Assembly (NCBI GenBank): GCA_024638265.1
Contig: JAHEKQ010000012.1
Span: 1 to 63,189 of the forward strand
Reading direction: 5' to 3'
Length of the DNA stretch: 63,189 bases
From: Flammeovirgaceae bacterium
GTDB taxonomy: Bacteria; Bacteroidota; Bacteroidia; Cytophagales; Cyclobacteriaceae
Below, in pieces: positions 17,398 through 27,132 of the stretch. The translations under genes were made by a program, and so were the position numbers. The notes below the pieces were generated by a model that was not told where the DNA came from, ran no database searches, and saw only the letters and a list, made by a program, of their open reading frames with translations. Position 1 is the stretch's first letter; each line of letters opens with the position of its first letter.

Positions 17398-17739
17398 TCA
17401 GCTTTTCGGCTTTTTTTTACGGTCCCAATAATTGGGTTCAACCTCATCAGTGATTTGATTCCAGTAATCGGGGGTCACCCGATGTCCGTCGAATGTTAGA
17501 AGCTCCCTGTTGTAGACTTTCACGATGGGGTTGAAGATAATGTCGGTACATCCTACGGTATAGGTAGTGACATCCTCTTCATTTTTAGGTACGACCTCCT
17601 CAATCAGGACTTCATAGCCATTATGTTCCATCAGCTTTTTAATCCAATCTACTCTTTCCCTGGTACATTTATCTTCGATAACACGAACCTTGGTTTCGTT
17701 GATTTCTTTTATGACGTGAGCGTATTTATAGAGTGACAT
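17398..17739 (-). CDS. Uncharacterised small soluble protein at the 3' end of the nuo operon
   Basis: A 113-residue hydrophilic protein with no recognised domain and no membrane helix or signal. It has an N-terminal helical half with 'RVDWIKKLMEHNGYEV' and a beta-rich half with 'YTVGCTDIIFNPIVKVYNR'. Two cysteines (about residues 25 and 64) are not in a metal motif. Its ATG overlaps the nuoN stop by one base, so it is translationally coupled to complex I. Inference: a lineage-specific complex I-associated or assembly protein, or an unrelated passenger. Confidence 0.65.
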   Translation of the reverse strand: MSLYKYAHVIKEINETKVRVIEDKCTRERVDWIKKLMEHNGYEVLIEEVVPKNEEDVTTYTVGCTDIIFNPIVKVYNRELLTFDGHRVTPDYWNQITDEVEPNYWDRKKKPKS

Positions 17740-19160
17740 CAGATTCCGAAACTGTTGTTCAACATATATTCATATATCCAGGAGATGAATCCTGTGATTA
17801 TTATACCCGCGGTACATAAGATCAACCCTGCCCTGGCAAAGAAATCACTTTCAATTTTTGGAACAGGCTGGTCATTGGAATTGATAAACATGGCTTTCAC
17901 CACCAGTAAATAGTAGTAAAGTGAAATAATGGCATTGAGTACGGCGATCAGAAGGAGCACATACATACCTGCTTCAGCCGCTGCGGCAAACAGGAAAAAT
18001 TTTCCAAAGAAACCCGCAACGGGGGGAATTCCGGCCAATGAGAATAAGGCCAGCATCATGACCAGGCTTAAACGCGGGTTGGTCTTGTACAGGCCATTAT
18101 AGTCATAGATATTCTCTTTATCAGAGGCGTTCTGGATCACTGAGACCACCCCAAAAGCCGCGAGATTGCTGAAGATGTAAATCAGGACAAAGTAAAGAAC
18201 AGCCGTCGTGCCGAAATTACTTCCTCCTACCAGTCCCAGCAGGATAAAACCGGCCTGCGCAATCGAGGAAAAAGCGAGGAAGCGCTTAATGTTTTTCTGC
18301 CGGATGGCGAAGAGGTTTCCAATGGTCATTGTAAGGATAGCCGTTACATAAATAACCTCTTGCCACAGACCCTGAATTTCCCCAAAAAGGGTGATCAGTA
18401 CTATTGCTAGAACAAAAACCGCCACCCCCTTGGAGATCACCGAAAGATAGGAGGTTACAGCAACCGGGGCTCCTTCGTAAACATCAGCCGTCCACAAATG
18501 GAAGGGAACAATTGAGATCTTAAAGGCCAGACCCGAGAAGAAAAAGATGAATCCCATAGACTGGATTAAATCCACGGAAGCGATGGCCATCGCCCCGTAG
18601 TTAAGGGTGCCGGTACCGGCGTACAGCAGGCTCAGCCCAAAAAGTAAAATTCCGGATGAGAATGCCGAGGAAAGGATCATTTTTATACCCGCCTCTGCTG
18701 ATTTGTGTTTGTATTGCTCGTAAGCCGCCAGTGCGGCAATGGGAATACTCGTGAGTTCCAGACTGAGGTAGAACATCAGGAAGTTACCGGCAGAAATCAG
18801 GTAATTGACTCCGATTAAAGAGGAGATTATCAGAAGGTAGAATTCACTGATCCTGTTCCTGTTGTTTGCCTGTGTTTTTAACCAATTGCTAACCTGGAGA
18901 AATACCAGGAATACCCCAACGTTTAAAATATTTTTCATCAATATCCTGGTGGGGTCAGTGATATACATGTCGCCGAACAAGGATCCTGTGGAGGTATTTA
19001 AGAAACCGATGACCAGGATCGGGATGAACAGGAAGTTGGCCACCGGGATGATTTTGTGTTTATTCTCAGTATCCAGGCTAATTTCAACAACCAGCAGGAC
19101 CAGGGCCAGTAGTATTAAAGCCAGCTCTTGTTGCATTAAAAAGAAATCGCTCCAACTCAT
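17739..19160 (-). CDS. nuoN: NADH-quinone oxidoreductase subunit N
   Basis: One of the three antiporter-like proton-pumping subunits of complex I. About 14 membrane helices in 473 residues. The proton-antiporter (Proton_antipo_M) core contains 'ELTSIPIAALAAYE' and 'FHLWTADVYEGAPVAVTSYL', where the lysine/histidine-rich loop is typical of NuoN. It is last of the nuo genes, overlapping the next gene by one base and nuoM by 4 nt. Confidence 0.96.
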   Translation of the reverse strand: MSWSDFFLMQQELALILLALVLLVVEISLDTENKHKIIPVANFLFIPILVIGFLNTSTGSLFGDMYITDPTRILMKNILNVGVFLVFLQVSNWLKTQANNRNRISEFYLLIISSLIGVNYLISAGNFLMFYLSLELTSIPIAALAAYEQYKHKSAEAGIKMILSSAFSSGILLFGLSLLYAGTGTLNYGAMAIASVDLIQSMGFIFFFSGLAFKISIVPFHLWTADVYEGAPVAVTSYLSVISKGVAVFVLAIVLITLFGEIQGLWQEVIYVTAILTMTIGNLFAIRQKNIKRFLAFSSIAQAGFILLGLVGGSNFGTTAVLYFVLIYIFSNLAAFGVVSVIQNASDKENIYDYNGLYKTNPRLSLVMMLALFSLAGIPPVAGFFGKFFLFAAAAEAGMYVLLLIAVLNAIISLYYYLLVVKAMFINSNDQPVPKIESDFFARAGLILCTAGIIITGFISWIYEYMLNNSFGI

Positions 19161-20653
19161 AGTCCGGTCAATTGGTTAATTATAGATTCAAGGCTGTTCA
19201 TGATCATGTCCGATAACCATAGCGGCGCTAATCCTATCCCAACGATGCAAAGAAGAAGAGTCACAGTAGCCAGCTTTTCATACCAGGTAGCATCTTTCAG
19301 GTTCATGAATTTCTCTTTTTTTATAGGTCCAAGGAGCAAAGCCCCCACAACCCGAAGAATATAAACCGCAGTAACAACAATACTGGAAATGGCGATAATG
19401 GTGAATACACGGTGGAACAAATCGCTGTTCTGAAAAGCTCCTACAAAAATGGTCATTTCGGCTACAAATCCACTTAAGCCCGGGAGACCCAACGAAGCCA
19501 GTCCCGCCAGCACATAGGCTACTGACAAGAAGGGGAGTGTTTTCATTAGGCCACCCATTTCGTGTACCAAACGGGTGCCGGTTCTGCTATACAGCATCCC
19601 GATAAGGGCGAAGAAAAGTGCGGTCATTAACCCGTGGCTCACCATTTGAAGGACTGCTCCATTCATCGCAGTCTGGTTAAACATGAGGATGGCAAAGAGA
19701 ACCAACCCACAATGGCTCACCGAGGAGTAGGCATTGATATATTTCAAATCCGTTTGTTTGATCACACCAAGAGCACCATACATCACGCTGATACCGGTCA
19801 GGATCAGGAAGATCCAACCCATTTCCAAGGCTGCTTCTGGGACCAGGTAGATCGCTACTTTCAAACAACCATAACCTCCCAGTTTCATTAAAACCCCGGC
19901 ATGGAGCATCGAGACGGCAGTAGGTGCAGAGCTGTGTCCATCGGGGGACCAGGTATGGAAAGGGAACAACGCCCCGATCACACCAAAACCGATAAATGTC
20001 AAAGGGAATATCCATCGCTGGATCTCCATGGGGAAATCGACAGCTGCCAATTCGTGGAGGTTGAAGGTTGGGGTTCCGGTCAACGCTCCTGCTCCGAAGT
20101 AAAGCAAGAGAATGCCCACCAGGAGTAGTGCTGAACCACCCATCAGCATCAGGGTGAGTTTCATGGCAGCGTATTCTTTGGGTCCGCTTCCCCAAATACC
20201 AATCAACAGGTACATGGGGATAACGGCGAGTTCAAAAAAGAGGAACATCAGGAAAAGGTCCTGGGAAATAAAGAATCCGAATACACCGGCCGAAAGCAGT
20301 ATCAGGGCAATGAAGAATTCCTTGTACATATTTTTCAATTCCCAACTGGCAAAAACTCCCGTGAAGATCACGATGCTGGTCAACATGATCATTGCCACCG
20401 CAATGCCATCCACACCGATATCATAGCGGATATTCAGGCTCTCAAACCAAACTATTGACCTCGTGAAAAAGACCTCAGTTTCAGGACTAATTCCCTTGGC
20501 ATCCAGGTAACTGAATACGAGATAAACAGACAATAGCAATTGTAGACCCATCCCCACCGCTGCCGTCCAGCGAGTCATATTCTGCCCTTTCACAAGGCTG
20601 ATGCCCACCAGGGTAAGTACGGGAACAACGATATGTAATGTCAGTATATCCAT
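19157..20653 (-). CDS. nuoM: NADH-quinone oxidoreductase subunit M
   Basis: Antiporter-like subunit of complex I (498 residues, about 14 helices). Characteristic motifs are 'FFELAVIPMYLLIGIWG' with the key glutamate of helix 5 and 'FPFHTWSPDGHSSAPTAVS'. The stop of nuoL and start of nuoM share position 20653. The N-terminal start at 20653 gives the usual family beginning with a short hydrophobic helix. Confidence 0.96.
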   Translation of the reverse strand: MDILTLHIVVPVLTLVGISLVKGQNMTRWTAAVGMGLQLLLSVYLVFSYLDAKGISPETEVFFTRSIVWFESLNIRYDIGVDGIAVAMIMLTSIVIFTGVFASWELKNMYKEFFIALILLSAGVFGFFISQDLFLMFLFFELAVIPMYLLIGIWGSGPKEYAAMKLTLMLMGGSALLLVGILLLYFGAGALTGTPTFNLHELAAVDFPMEIQRWIFPLTFIGFGVIGALFPFHTWSPDGHSSAPTAVSMLHAGVLMKLGGYGCLKVAIYLVPEAALEMGWIFLILTGISVMYGALGVIKQTDLKYINAYSSVSHCGLVLFAILMFNQTAMNGAVLQMVSHGLMTALFFALIGMLYSRTGTRLVHEMGGLMKTLPFLSVAYVLAGLASLGLPGLSGFVAEMTIFVGAFQNSDLFHRVFTIIAISSIVVTAVYILRVVGALLLGPIKKEKFMNLKDATWYEKLATVTLLLCIVGIGLAPLWLSDMIMNSLESIINQLTGL

Positions 20654-22578
20654 CAGCGCATCCAGTAGTAAAAGAATACAAGTCCGATTATAAGTACCCC
20701 CCCGAGGAACACGTATGCATACTGTTGCACCTGTCCTGATTGCAGTCCTTTAATCCTCGAGGAGATCCATGCTGTCAGCCAACCTATGGCGTTTATGGTT
20801 CCGTCGACAATATTCCGGTCAAACCAGGCAATAAATGCCGAGAAAATTCCGAAAATGATTCTCTGGGTGATAAACAGGTAGATCTCATCGAAGTAAAATT
20901 TTTGATATACCGTTCGATAGAATCCCCCTAGTGACTTTGCAATCCGCTCAGGACGATCAGAAGGTTTTGCGTAGAAGAGGTACGAGACGACGATTCCCAC
21001 CAGGGCAATTCCGACCGTGGCCGCAGCCAGGCTAACGTGAAATTCTGTTTCCAGCACCTGACCGTTAGTGGTTATTAAATTGCCAAAGGGAACGAATCCC
21101 GCAAATATTGATCCCAGGGCCAGTATGATCAATGGAATGGTCATCACGGATGGTGACTCATGTACTTTGGATTCTGCCGGTTGATTTTTATTCCAGAATA
21201 CCATGAAATAGAGGCGGAACATATAGAATGCCGTCAACCCTGCCACCAGGTATCCAACCCCGAAATAGATCATTCCATGCATTTGAGCAGCCGCCAGGAT
21301 CTCATCTTTACTGAAAAAGCCGGCGAATGGAGGAATACCCGAAATGGCGAGACAAGCGATGAGGAAAGTGATGTGGGATATTGGCAAGTACTTCCTGAGT
21401 CCACCCATCTCCCTAATATCATTGGTGTGAACCGAATGAATGATAGCTCCGGCACCGAGGAAAAGAAGCGCTTTGAAAAATGCATGGGTGAATAAGTGAA
21501 ACATCGATGCGGTAAAACCCAAACCCTCGGCAGCATAGCCGGAAACGCCCAGGGCCATCATCATATAACCGATCTGCGACATCGTAGAAAATGCCAGGAC
21601 CCGTTTAATATCGAACTGTGTACAAGCGATTACTGCCGCAAAAAGCGCGGAAAAGGCTCCAATTATAGCTACTATTTCCAAGACATCCGGGGCCCCGAAT
21701 GAATAGACGGTGAACATCCTCGCGACGAGGTAAACTCCGGCCACAACCATTGTGGCGGCGTGGATCAGGGCTGAGACCGGGGTGGGTCCTTCCATGGCAT
21801 CCGGCAACCAGATATGGAGCGGGAACATGGCAGATTTTCCCGCTCCACCTGTAAACACGAGAAGGAGGGCCCAGGACAGTACTGACATTCCCATAAACGT
21901 AATTCCACCCATTTGCGAGACTGCTGCTCCATTGTCAGAGGATATTTCAAGGAAATCAAAACTGTTCCCATAATAGGAGAGGAGAAGAATGCCCAGAAGG
22001 AATCCAAGGTCTGCAAAACGTGTTACAATAAATGCTTTTTTCGAAGCCGATACTGCGGAAGGCTTATCATAATAGTACCCAATCAGAAGGAAGGAAGAAA
22101 CACCGACCAATTCCCAGAAAATATACATCTGGAAAAGGTTAGTGGCGACCACAAGACCCATCATGGAAAAGCTGAAAAGGCTGAGAAATGCGAAGAAGCG
22201 GTTGTAACCCTTTTCACCCTTCATATATCCTATACTGTAAATGAAGACCAATGAGGAGACCGTTGTTACCACAATCAGCATCATGATGGAAATCGGGTCG
22301 ACGAGGAAGCCAATTTTTATTTGCAGGGATTCGGTAAACCTCAACCAGGTTTGATCAAAGGCCTTTATAGCCATAAAAGTTTCTGCTGCTTTCCCAATAT
22401 CCGTGAAGTAAACGAAGGCCAGGTAATAACTAAGGGCAGCGGCAATCAGGATAGAAATAATGGATATTGCACTTGCAACCTGGTTAGGAAGTCTTTTGCT
22501 GAGCAACCCATTCAACACGAAAGCGGCAAAGGGTAGGATGAGTATCCAGATCGTATAGTTGAGGCTGGTTTCCATCAT
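20653..22578 (-). CDS. nuoL: NADH-quinone oxidoreductase subunit L
   Basis: The largest antiporter-like subunit (641 residues), at the distal tip of the membrane arm, ending in a long amphipathic lateral helix and a final TM helix. Motifs include 'FWELVGVSSFLLIGYYYDKPSA' in part, 'PLHIWLPDAMEGPTPVSALI' and 'ALLFLGAGAIIHS'. The lysine and glutamate positions of the proton channel are present in these motifs. The start overlaps the nuoK stop at 22578. Confidence 0.97.
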   Translation of the reverse strand: MMETSLNYTIWILILPFAAFVLNGLLSKRLPNQVASAISIISILIAAALSYYLAFVYFTDIGKAAETFMAIKAFDQTWLRFTESLQIKIGFLVDPISIMMLIVVTTVSSLVFIYSIGYMKGEKGYNRFFAFLSLFSFSMMGLVVATNLFQMYIFWELVGVSSFLLIGYYYDKPSAVSASKKAFIVTRFADLGFLLGILLLSYYGNSFDFLEISSDNGAAVSQMGGITFMGMSVLSWALLLVFTGGAGKSAMFPLHIWLPDAMEGPTPVSALIHAATMVVAGVYLVARMFTVYSFGAPDVLEIVAIIGAFSALFAAVIACTQFDIKRVLAFSTMSQIGYMMMALGVSGYAAEGLGFTASMFHLFTHAFFKALLFLGAGAIIHSVHTNDIREMGGLRKYLPISHITFLIACLAISGIPPFAGFFSKDEILAAAQMHGMIYFGVGYLVAGLTAFYMFRLYFMVFWNKNQPAESKVHESPSVMTIPLIILALGSIFAGFVPFGNLITTNGQVLETEFHVSLAAATVGIALVGIVVSYLFYAKPSDRPERIAKSLGGFYRTVYQKFYFDEIYLFITQRIIFGIFSAFIAWFDRNIVDGTINAIGWLTAWISSRIKGLQSGQVQQYAYVFLGGVLIIGLVFFYYWMR

Positions 22579-22895
22579 CAGTTTTTCATCTCATTTACTT
22601 TCTCGATGTTGATCGATCGAATATTCCTGTAGAGGTTGATAAAAATAGCGATGGCCACCGCAGCTTCAGCGGCCGCAATGGCAATGATAAACAAGGCAAA
22701 GAAGTGTCCTTCCAGGGCTTCGGGATACAGGTAAACATTCACTGCTACGAAATTGATATTGACCGCATTCAGGATGAGTTCAATGGATATCAGGATGGTG
22801 ATCAGGTTCTTTCTGGTCAGAAATCCATAGACACCGATAAAGAACAGCAGGGTGCTGAATATCATGATATGTTCGAATGGAATTCCTTTAATCAT
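22578..22895 (-). CDS. nuoK: NADH-quinone oxidoreductase subunit K
   Basis: Small three-helix membrane subunit (105 residues) of the proximal membrane arm. The conserved glutamates lie in 'ISIELILNAVNINFV' (helix 2) and 'AIAAAEAAVAIAIFI' (helix 3), both needed for proton transfer in characterised enzymes. It overlaps nuoJ by 8 nt and nuoL by 1 nt. Confidence 0.96.
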   Translation of the reverse strand: MIKGIPFEHIMIFSTLLFFIGVYGFLTRKNLITILISIELILNAVNINFVAVNVYLYPEALEGHFFALFIIAIAAAEAAVAIAIFINLYRNIRSINIEKVNEMKN

Positions 22896-23397
22896 TTTCT
22901 TTCATTCTTTTTGCGATCACAATAGCCCCGATCATTGCTGCAAGCAGCAGAATAGAGATGACCTCAAAGGGCAATACATACCCCCCGGGCCCGTAACTCA
23001 ACAGTTTCAATCCGATGTCAGAAACCGTTGGAGCTGTCATAGCCGTTTCTGATATATTGAAATCATACTCCCTGATGACAAACAGGCTGAGACCCGCCCC
23101 AACTACCACCAAAAGCATTGTGGCCATCACTTTAAGCCATTCCGGTTGCTCCAAGCGGTCATTGATCTGGCTGGTAAGGAGTATGGAAAAAATTATGAGT
23201 ACGACCACACCACCAACGTAGACTAAAAGCTGGACAGCAGCGAGAAAAAGGAACTCGACCATGAAATAAATTCCCGCTGTGCTACCCAGGGCAAATAGCA
23301 GGTAAACTGCAGCGCGAAGTACCCTCCGGGTGGTAACCGATAGTAATGCGAAGATCAAAATAGCACCGGCGAGAATATAGAATATATAGGTTTCCAA
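22888..23397 (-). CDS. nuoJ: NADH-quinone oxidoreductase subunit J
   Basis: Membrane subunit with five helices (169 residues). 'LFALGSTAGIYFMVEFLFLA' and 'LLVYVGGVVVLIIFSILL' contain the helix 3 glycine/tyrosine region where a pi-bulge occurs in characterised complex I. Six nucleotides separate it from nuoI; it overlaps nuoK by 8 nt. Confidence 0.95.
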   Translation of the reverse strand: METYIFYILAGAILIFALLSVTTRRVLRAAVYLLFALGSTAGIYFMVEFLFLAAVQLLVYVGGVVVLIIFSILLTSQINDRLEQPEWLKVMATMLLVVVGAGLSLFVIREYDFNISETAMTAPTVSDIGLKLLSYGPGGYVLPFEVISILLLAAMIGAIVIAKRMKEND

Positions 23398-23403
23398 GTT
23401 CGC

Positions 23404-23883
23404 TTATTTAATACCAGGCATTAGTTTAGAACCAGGCTTGTTTAAAATTTTGGTCAGCTCGGATCGGTCAAAAACAGCGTGCTCAAAATCCTTTCCCATC
23501 ACAATCGCATCTGTTGGACAGGACTTTATACAGAGGTTGCAAAATGTGCACATCTGTAGGTGATACACAAACTGGTCTATGGCTTTTTTTCTTTTTCCTT
23601 CCTCGTTGATTTCCCACTTACTCAGAATCTCTATCGTGCCGTTAGGACAAGCCACTTCACAGGCTGAGCAGCCCGTACAACGGTGTTCATTGTTTTCGTC
23701 ATGGAGCAGTACTACTTCCCCGCGGAATCGGTCGAACATTTCTAGAACATCGCGATTTTCGGGGTATTGTTGGGTTATAATCTCTTTCGGATGAGTAAAG
23801 TAATGTCCGGTGACCCTCATTCCCGTGAGAAGAGATTTTACCCCCAGGTAGATATCTTTGAAATATTTAATAATGCTCATCAT
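23404..23883 (-). CDS. nuoI: NADH-quinone oxidoreductase subunit I
   Basis: Peripheral-arm subunit of 159 residues carrying clusters N6a and N6b. The two ferredoxin motifs are 'CTGCSACEVACPNG' and 'CTFCNLCIKSCPTDA'. In an enzyme lacking NuoEFG, NuoI together with NuoB is the cluster chain leading to the quinone and would be the plausible docking site for reduced ferredoxin. One base separates it from nuoH. Confidence 0.97.
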   Translation of the reverse strand: MMSIIKYFKDIYLGVKSLLTGMRVTGHYFTHPKEIITQQYPENRDVLEMFDRFRGEVVLLHDENNEHRCTGCSACEVACPNGTIEILSKWEINEEGKRKKAIDQFVYHLQMCTFCNLCIKSCPTDAIVMGKDFEHAVFDRSELTKILNKPGSKLMPGIK

Positions 23884-23884
23884 C

Positions 23885-24973
23885 TTAAAAATGCCATCCC
23901 ATTAATCCAATAAATGCCATCAACAGTATATTCACCAGGTTTATGGGCAAAAGGTATTTCCATTCGAGCTTTAACAACTGATCTATCCTCAACCTGGGGA
24001 AGGTCCATCGGAACCACATCATGAGGAAAATCAGGAACGTCACTTTCATACCAAACCATACTATGGGGGGAATGAAATCCATAATGGCATTGAAACCTGC
24101 CAAATCACCAATATGAAGGGGCATCCATCCTCCCAGGAAGACGGTGGCACCGATCGCACAGATAATGAACATATTGGCGAATTCAGCCAGGAAGAAAAAC
24201 GCAAATTTTATCCCGGAGTATTCCGTGTGGAATCCCGCCGTAAGTTCTGATTCAGCCTCGGCAAGGTCAAATGGACCGCGGTTGGTTTCCGCCGTACCGG
24301 CAATCAGAAATACGACAAAAGCAATAAATGCAGGGATATGTCCTTTGAAAATCCACCAGCCATTAGCCTGGCTCTCAATGATCTCGGAAAACTGCAGGCT
24401 GCCACTGAGAACAACTATCGTCAGCAGTGAAAGACCCACACTTAATTCATAGCTCACGATCTGGGCACCACTCCTCATGGCCCCGATCAGTGAATATTTA
24501 TTGTTACTGCTCCAACCTGCCAACAGAATCCCGATTACACCAATGGAGGATACAGCGCTTACGTAGAGGATCCCTATATCAAAATCCAGGGCGTGTAATC
24601 CCTTGGCAAACGGAACCGCTGCCACGGCCAGGAAGGAAGCAATTATTATTATGAAAGGCGCAATACCGAATAGCAACTTATCCGCCTGCCTGTTCATAAG
24701 CGGTTCCTTGAGCACCAGCTTGATTACATCGGCAATAGTTTGCAGCAATCCCCATTTACCAACGCGCATGGGCCCCATCCTTTGCTGAATCACCGCACTT
24801 ACTTTCCTTTCCGCATATACCAGTGTTACTCCCAATACAGCAAAAAGACCCAGGAAAGCCAATCCTACCAGGCTCATTTCTATGATCATTACCCAGGTGG
24901 GAGAGAAGGAATTGGAGAGTCCCTCGTGAATGGAATTGGTCAATGTGCTGAAATCGTAGATACTGAACTCCAT
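23885..24973 (-). CDS. nuoH: NADH-quinone oxidoreductase subunit H
   Basis: Membrane subunit of 362 residues that holds the quinone chamber and contacts NuoB/D. Motifs are 'YAERKVSAVIQQRMGPMRVG', 'GPFDLAEAESELTAGFHTEYS' (the acidic loop typical of NuoH) and 'WFRWTFPRLRIDQLL'. The ATG at 24973 is preferred over a TTG at 24985: AGGTGAT lies directly upstream and the nuoD stop at 24975 is adjacent. Confidence 0.97.
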   Translation of the reverse strand: MEFSIYDFSTLTNSIHEGLSNSFSPTWVMIIEMSLVGLAFLGLFAVLGVTLVYAERKVSAVIQQRMGPMRVGKWGLLQTIADVIKLVLKEPLMNRQADKLLFGIAPFIIIIASFLAVAAVPFAKGLHALDFDIGILYVSAVSSIGVIGILLAGWSSNNKYSLIGAMRSGAQIVSYELSVGLSLLTIVVLSGSLQFSEIIESQANGWWIFKGHIPAFIAFVVFLIAGTAETNRGPFDLAEAESELTAGFHTEYSGIKFAFFFLAEFANMFIICAIGATVFLGGWMPLHIGDLAGFNAIMDFIPPIVWFGMKVTFLIFLMMWFRWTFPRLRIDQLLKLEWKYLLPINLVNILLMAFIGLMGWHF

Positions 24974-24974
24974 A

Positions 24975-26105
24975 TCACCTGTCAATATCTGGTATTACTA
25001 GATCAAGGGTCGACATGATCGCAACCATATCGGCGATCTTGGAGCCTCTCGCCATATGATCAAGAGCAGATAAATTGCTGAACCCTGGCGAACGGAACTT
25101 TAACCTGTAGGGACTCTTCTTGCCGTCGCTGATTATATACACCCCGAATTCACCACGGGCAGTTTCTACCCTTTGGTAGTATTCTCCTTTTGGGAGTTTT
25201 ATCACAGCCTTGGTGGGTGCCTTGAAATCACCCTCGGGTATATTGTCGATGAGCTGTTCAATGATATTCATAGACTCCCACATCTCCTGTATCCTGACTT
25301 TGTAGCGCGCGTAACAATCGCCCGTTTCATCCAGGATTTCTTTAAAATCTACTTGATCATAGGCACTGTAGGGATGTTTCTTTCTCACATCACAGGAAAA
25401 ACCTGAAGCACGTCCTGCAGGACCGGTTACCCCATAGCTGATAGCATCTTCTTTTGATAAAATTCCAATTCCCTTCGTTCGCTCCTGGAAGATCACGTTG
25501 TTTGAAAGCAGTTTGTCGTACTCCGGTAATTTTTTCTTGAAATGCTCGAGAAAGGCCTTGACCCGGTTCTGGAAATTGGGATGGATATCGTCCATCAGTC
25601 CACCGGGCACATTGTAATTCATGGTGAGCCTTGCCCCGCAGGTCTCTTCAAATATATCCGTGATCATTTCACGATCGCGGAATCCATAGAGGAAGGTGGT
25701 TATAGCACCGAGGTCCATTCCCATAACACCCCACCAAAGGGTGTGCGATGAAATCCTGGTTAATTCTGATATCAGTGTCCTGATTACTTTCACCCGGTCG
25801 GGTATTTCTACCTCGAGTCCCTGTTCTACAGCGAGACAGACCGCCTCATTGTTCATATGGCACGAGAGGTAGTCCATACGATCCGTTAGGTGCACAATCT
25901 GTGTGTAAGCATCCTTTTCACACATTTTTTCAATCGAGCGATGGATGAAACCGAGGTGCGGTTCAACTTTTCTTATGATCTCACCGTCCAGAGTGAGTAC
26001 CAGCCTAAGCACGCCATGAGTACTTGGGTGTTGGGGACCCATATTGATGAAATACTCCTGGGATTCCAGAGCAGTGATCTCTTCGCTATGGTCAAGAGTT
26101 TCCAT
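24975..26105 (-). CDS. nuoD: NADH-quinone oxidoreductase subunit D
   Basis: The 49-kDa subunit (376 residues) forming the quinone site with NuoB. 'NMGPQHPSTHGVLRLVL' supplies the conserved histidines at the quinone pocket. 'HLGFIHRSIEK', 'DRMDYLSCHMNNEA' and a C-terminal 'STLDLVIPDIDR' are all standard. It is a separate gene from nuoC, not fused. It shares one base with nuoC. Confidence 0.97.
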   Translation of the reverse strand: METLDHSEEITALESQEYFINMGPQHPSTHGVLRLVLTLDGEIIRKVEPHLGFIHRSIEKMCEKDAYTQIVHLTDRMDYLSCHMNNEAVCLAVEQGLEVEIPDRVKVIRTLISELTRISSHTLWWGVMGMDLGAITTFLYGFRDREMITDIFEETCGARLTMNYNVPGGLMDDIHPNFQNRVKAFLEHFKKKLPEYDKLLSNNVIFQERTKGIGILSKEDAISYGVTGPAGRASGFSCDVRKKHPYSAYDQVDFKEILDETGDCYARYKVRIQEMWESMNIIEQLIDNIPEGDFKAPTKAVIKLPKGEYYQRVETARGEFGVYIISDGKKSPYRLKFRSPGFSNLSALDHMARGSKIADMVAIMSTLDLVIPDIDR

Positions 26106-26563
26106 TAATATTCTATCATGTTTATTGGATCCTCATAATCTTTTCTCATCGGCCAACCCTCCCAGTCGTCTTCCAGCAGAATCCGTCGCAAATCAGGGTG
26201 ATCTTTAAAATTGATCCCATAGAAGTCATAGGCTTCCCTTTCATGGAACTCGGCGGTTCTCCAAATATCGGCTACAGTATCGATTTCAGGTTTTACACGA
26301 TCATCTATCCTCGCCTTTAAGACCATTTCATGCTCCAGGTCGGTGGATTTGAGGTGATACACTACTTCGATATGCTCCGGGTAGTCAACCCCGGTCAGGC
26401 AAAAGAGATAATCAAATTTTGTGTTTTCTCCTTTTCGGAGTGTTTCAAGGGCTTTTCGGGCTTGAGGTGCTGGTATGGTGGCGATGAGGAACTGGTGATT
26501 CTCCTCGATTTCAGCATCGGGTGATAGATTTTTAATGATCTCGGTAAGCTCGGAGTTACTCAT
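26105..26563 (-). CDS. nuoC: NADH-quinone oxidoreductase subunit C
   Basis: The 30-kDa subunit (152 residues, short for the family). The signature is 'EREAYDFYGINFKDHPDLRRILLEDDWEG' taken in parts, plus 'HPLRKDY'-equivalent 'WPMRKDYEDP' at the C-terminus. It is a structural subunit without cofactor. It shares one base with both nuoB and nuoD. Confidence 0.95.
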   Translation of the reverse strand: MSNSELTEIIKNLSPDAEIEENHQFLIATIPAPQARKALETLRKGENTKFDYLFCLTGVDYPEHIEVVYHLKSTDLEHEMVLKARIDDRVKPEIDTVADIWRTAEFHEREAYDFYGINFKDHPDLRRILLEDDWEGWPMRKDYEDPINMIEY

Positions 26564-27132
26564 TACTTCCAGTCTTTCATTGGATCCCGGGGATCCTTGA
26601 TTGATTCCCCTTTAATTTTCTTTTGTAATTGCATAATTCCATAGAGTAATGCCTCCGGCCTGGGAGGACATCCCGGTACGTAGACATCTACCGGGATTAT
26701 ATGATCAGCGCCTTTTACGACCGAGTAGGTATTATAATAGAATGGTCCGCCAGATGTTGCACAGGCCCCCATGGCTATGACATATTTTGGGTCTGCCATC
26801 TGGTCGTAGAGTCTCTTCAGGACAGGGGCCATTTTATTTACTATGGTGCCTGCAATAACGATCAGGTCTGCCTGCCGGGGGGTTGCCCTGGCTACCTCCG
26901 TTCCAAACCTCGCCCAATCGTGTTTTGAGGAACCGGTTGCCATCATTTCGATCGCGCAGCAACTGGTGCCAAAAACCAATGGCCAGAGTGAGTTTGACCT
27001 CGACCAGTTAATAATACTGTCAATCGAAGTCACCACGATATTAGTATTCCCGGCAGAGGTGACCTCCCCCGGGAACTCTTTCAGTAAGTCATCTTTCTTT
27101 TGGGGATCTATATTATCGGCGTTCATTCCCAT
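26563..27132 (-). CDS. nuoB: NADH-quinone oxidoreductase subunit B
   Basis: Binds the terminal cluster N2 that reduces quinone. Cysteines are seen in '[14 protein letters not shown]', '[12 protein letters not shown]' and '[17 protein letters not shown]'. Length is 189 residues. An ATG at 27126 overlaps the nuoA stop as ATGA and could be the true start, two codons downstream of the ATG used here. Confidence 0.97.
   Translation of the reverse strand: MGMNADNIDPQKKDDLLKEFPGEVTSAGNTNIVVTSIDSIINWSRSNSLWPLVFGTSCCAIEMMATGSSKHDWARFGTEVARATPRQADLIVIAGTIVNKMAPVLKRLYDQMADPKYVIAMGACATSGGPFYYNTYSVVKGADHIIPVDVYVPGCPPRPEALLYGIMQLQKKIKGESIKDPRDPMKDWK

Noticed and set aside
19677-20195. 172-codon open frame on the minus strand in another frame within nuoM
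   Set aside because: Overlaps a certain complex I gene and has no domain or membrane pattern of its own.
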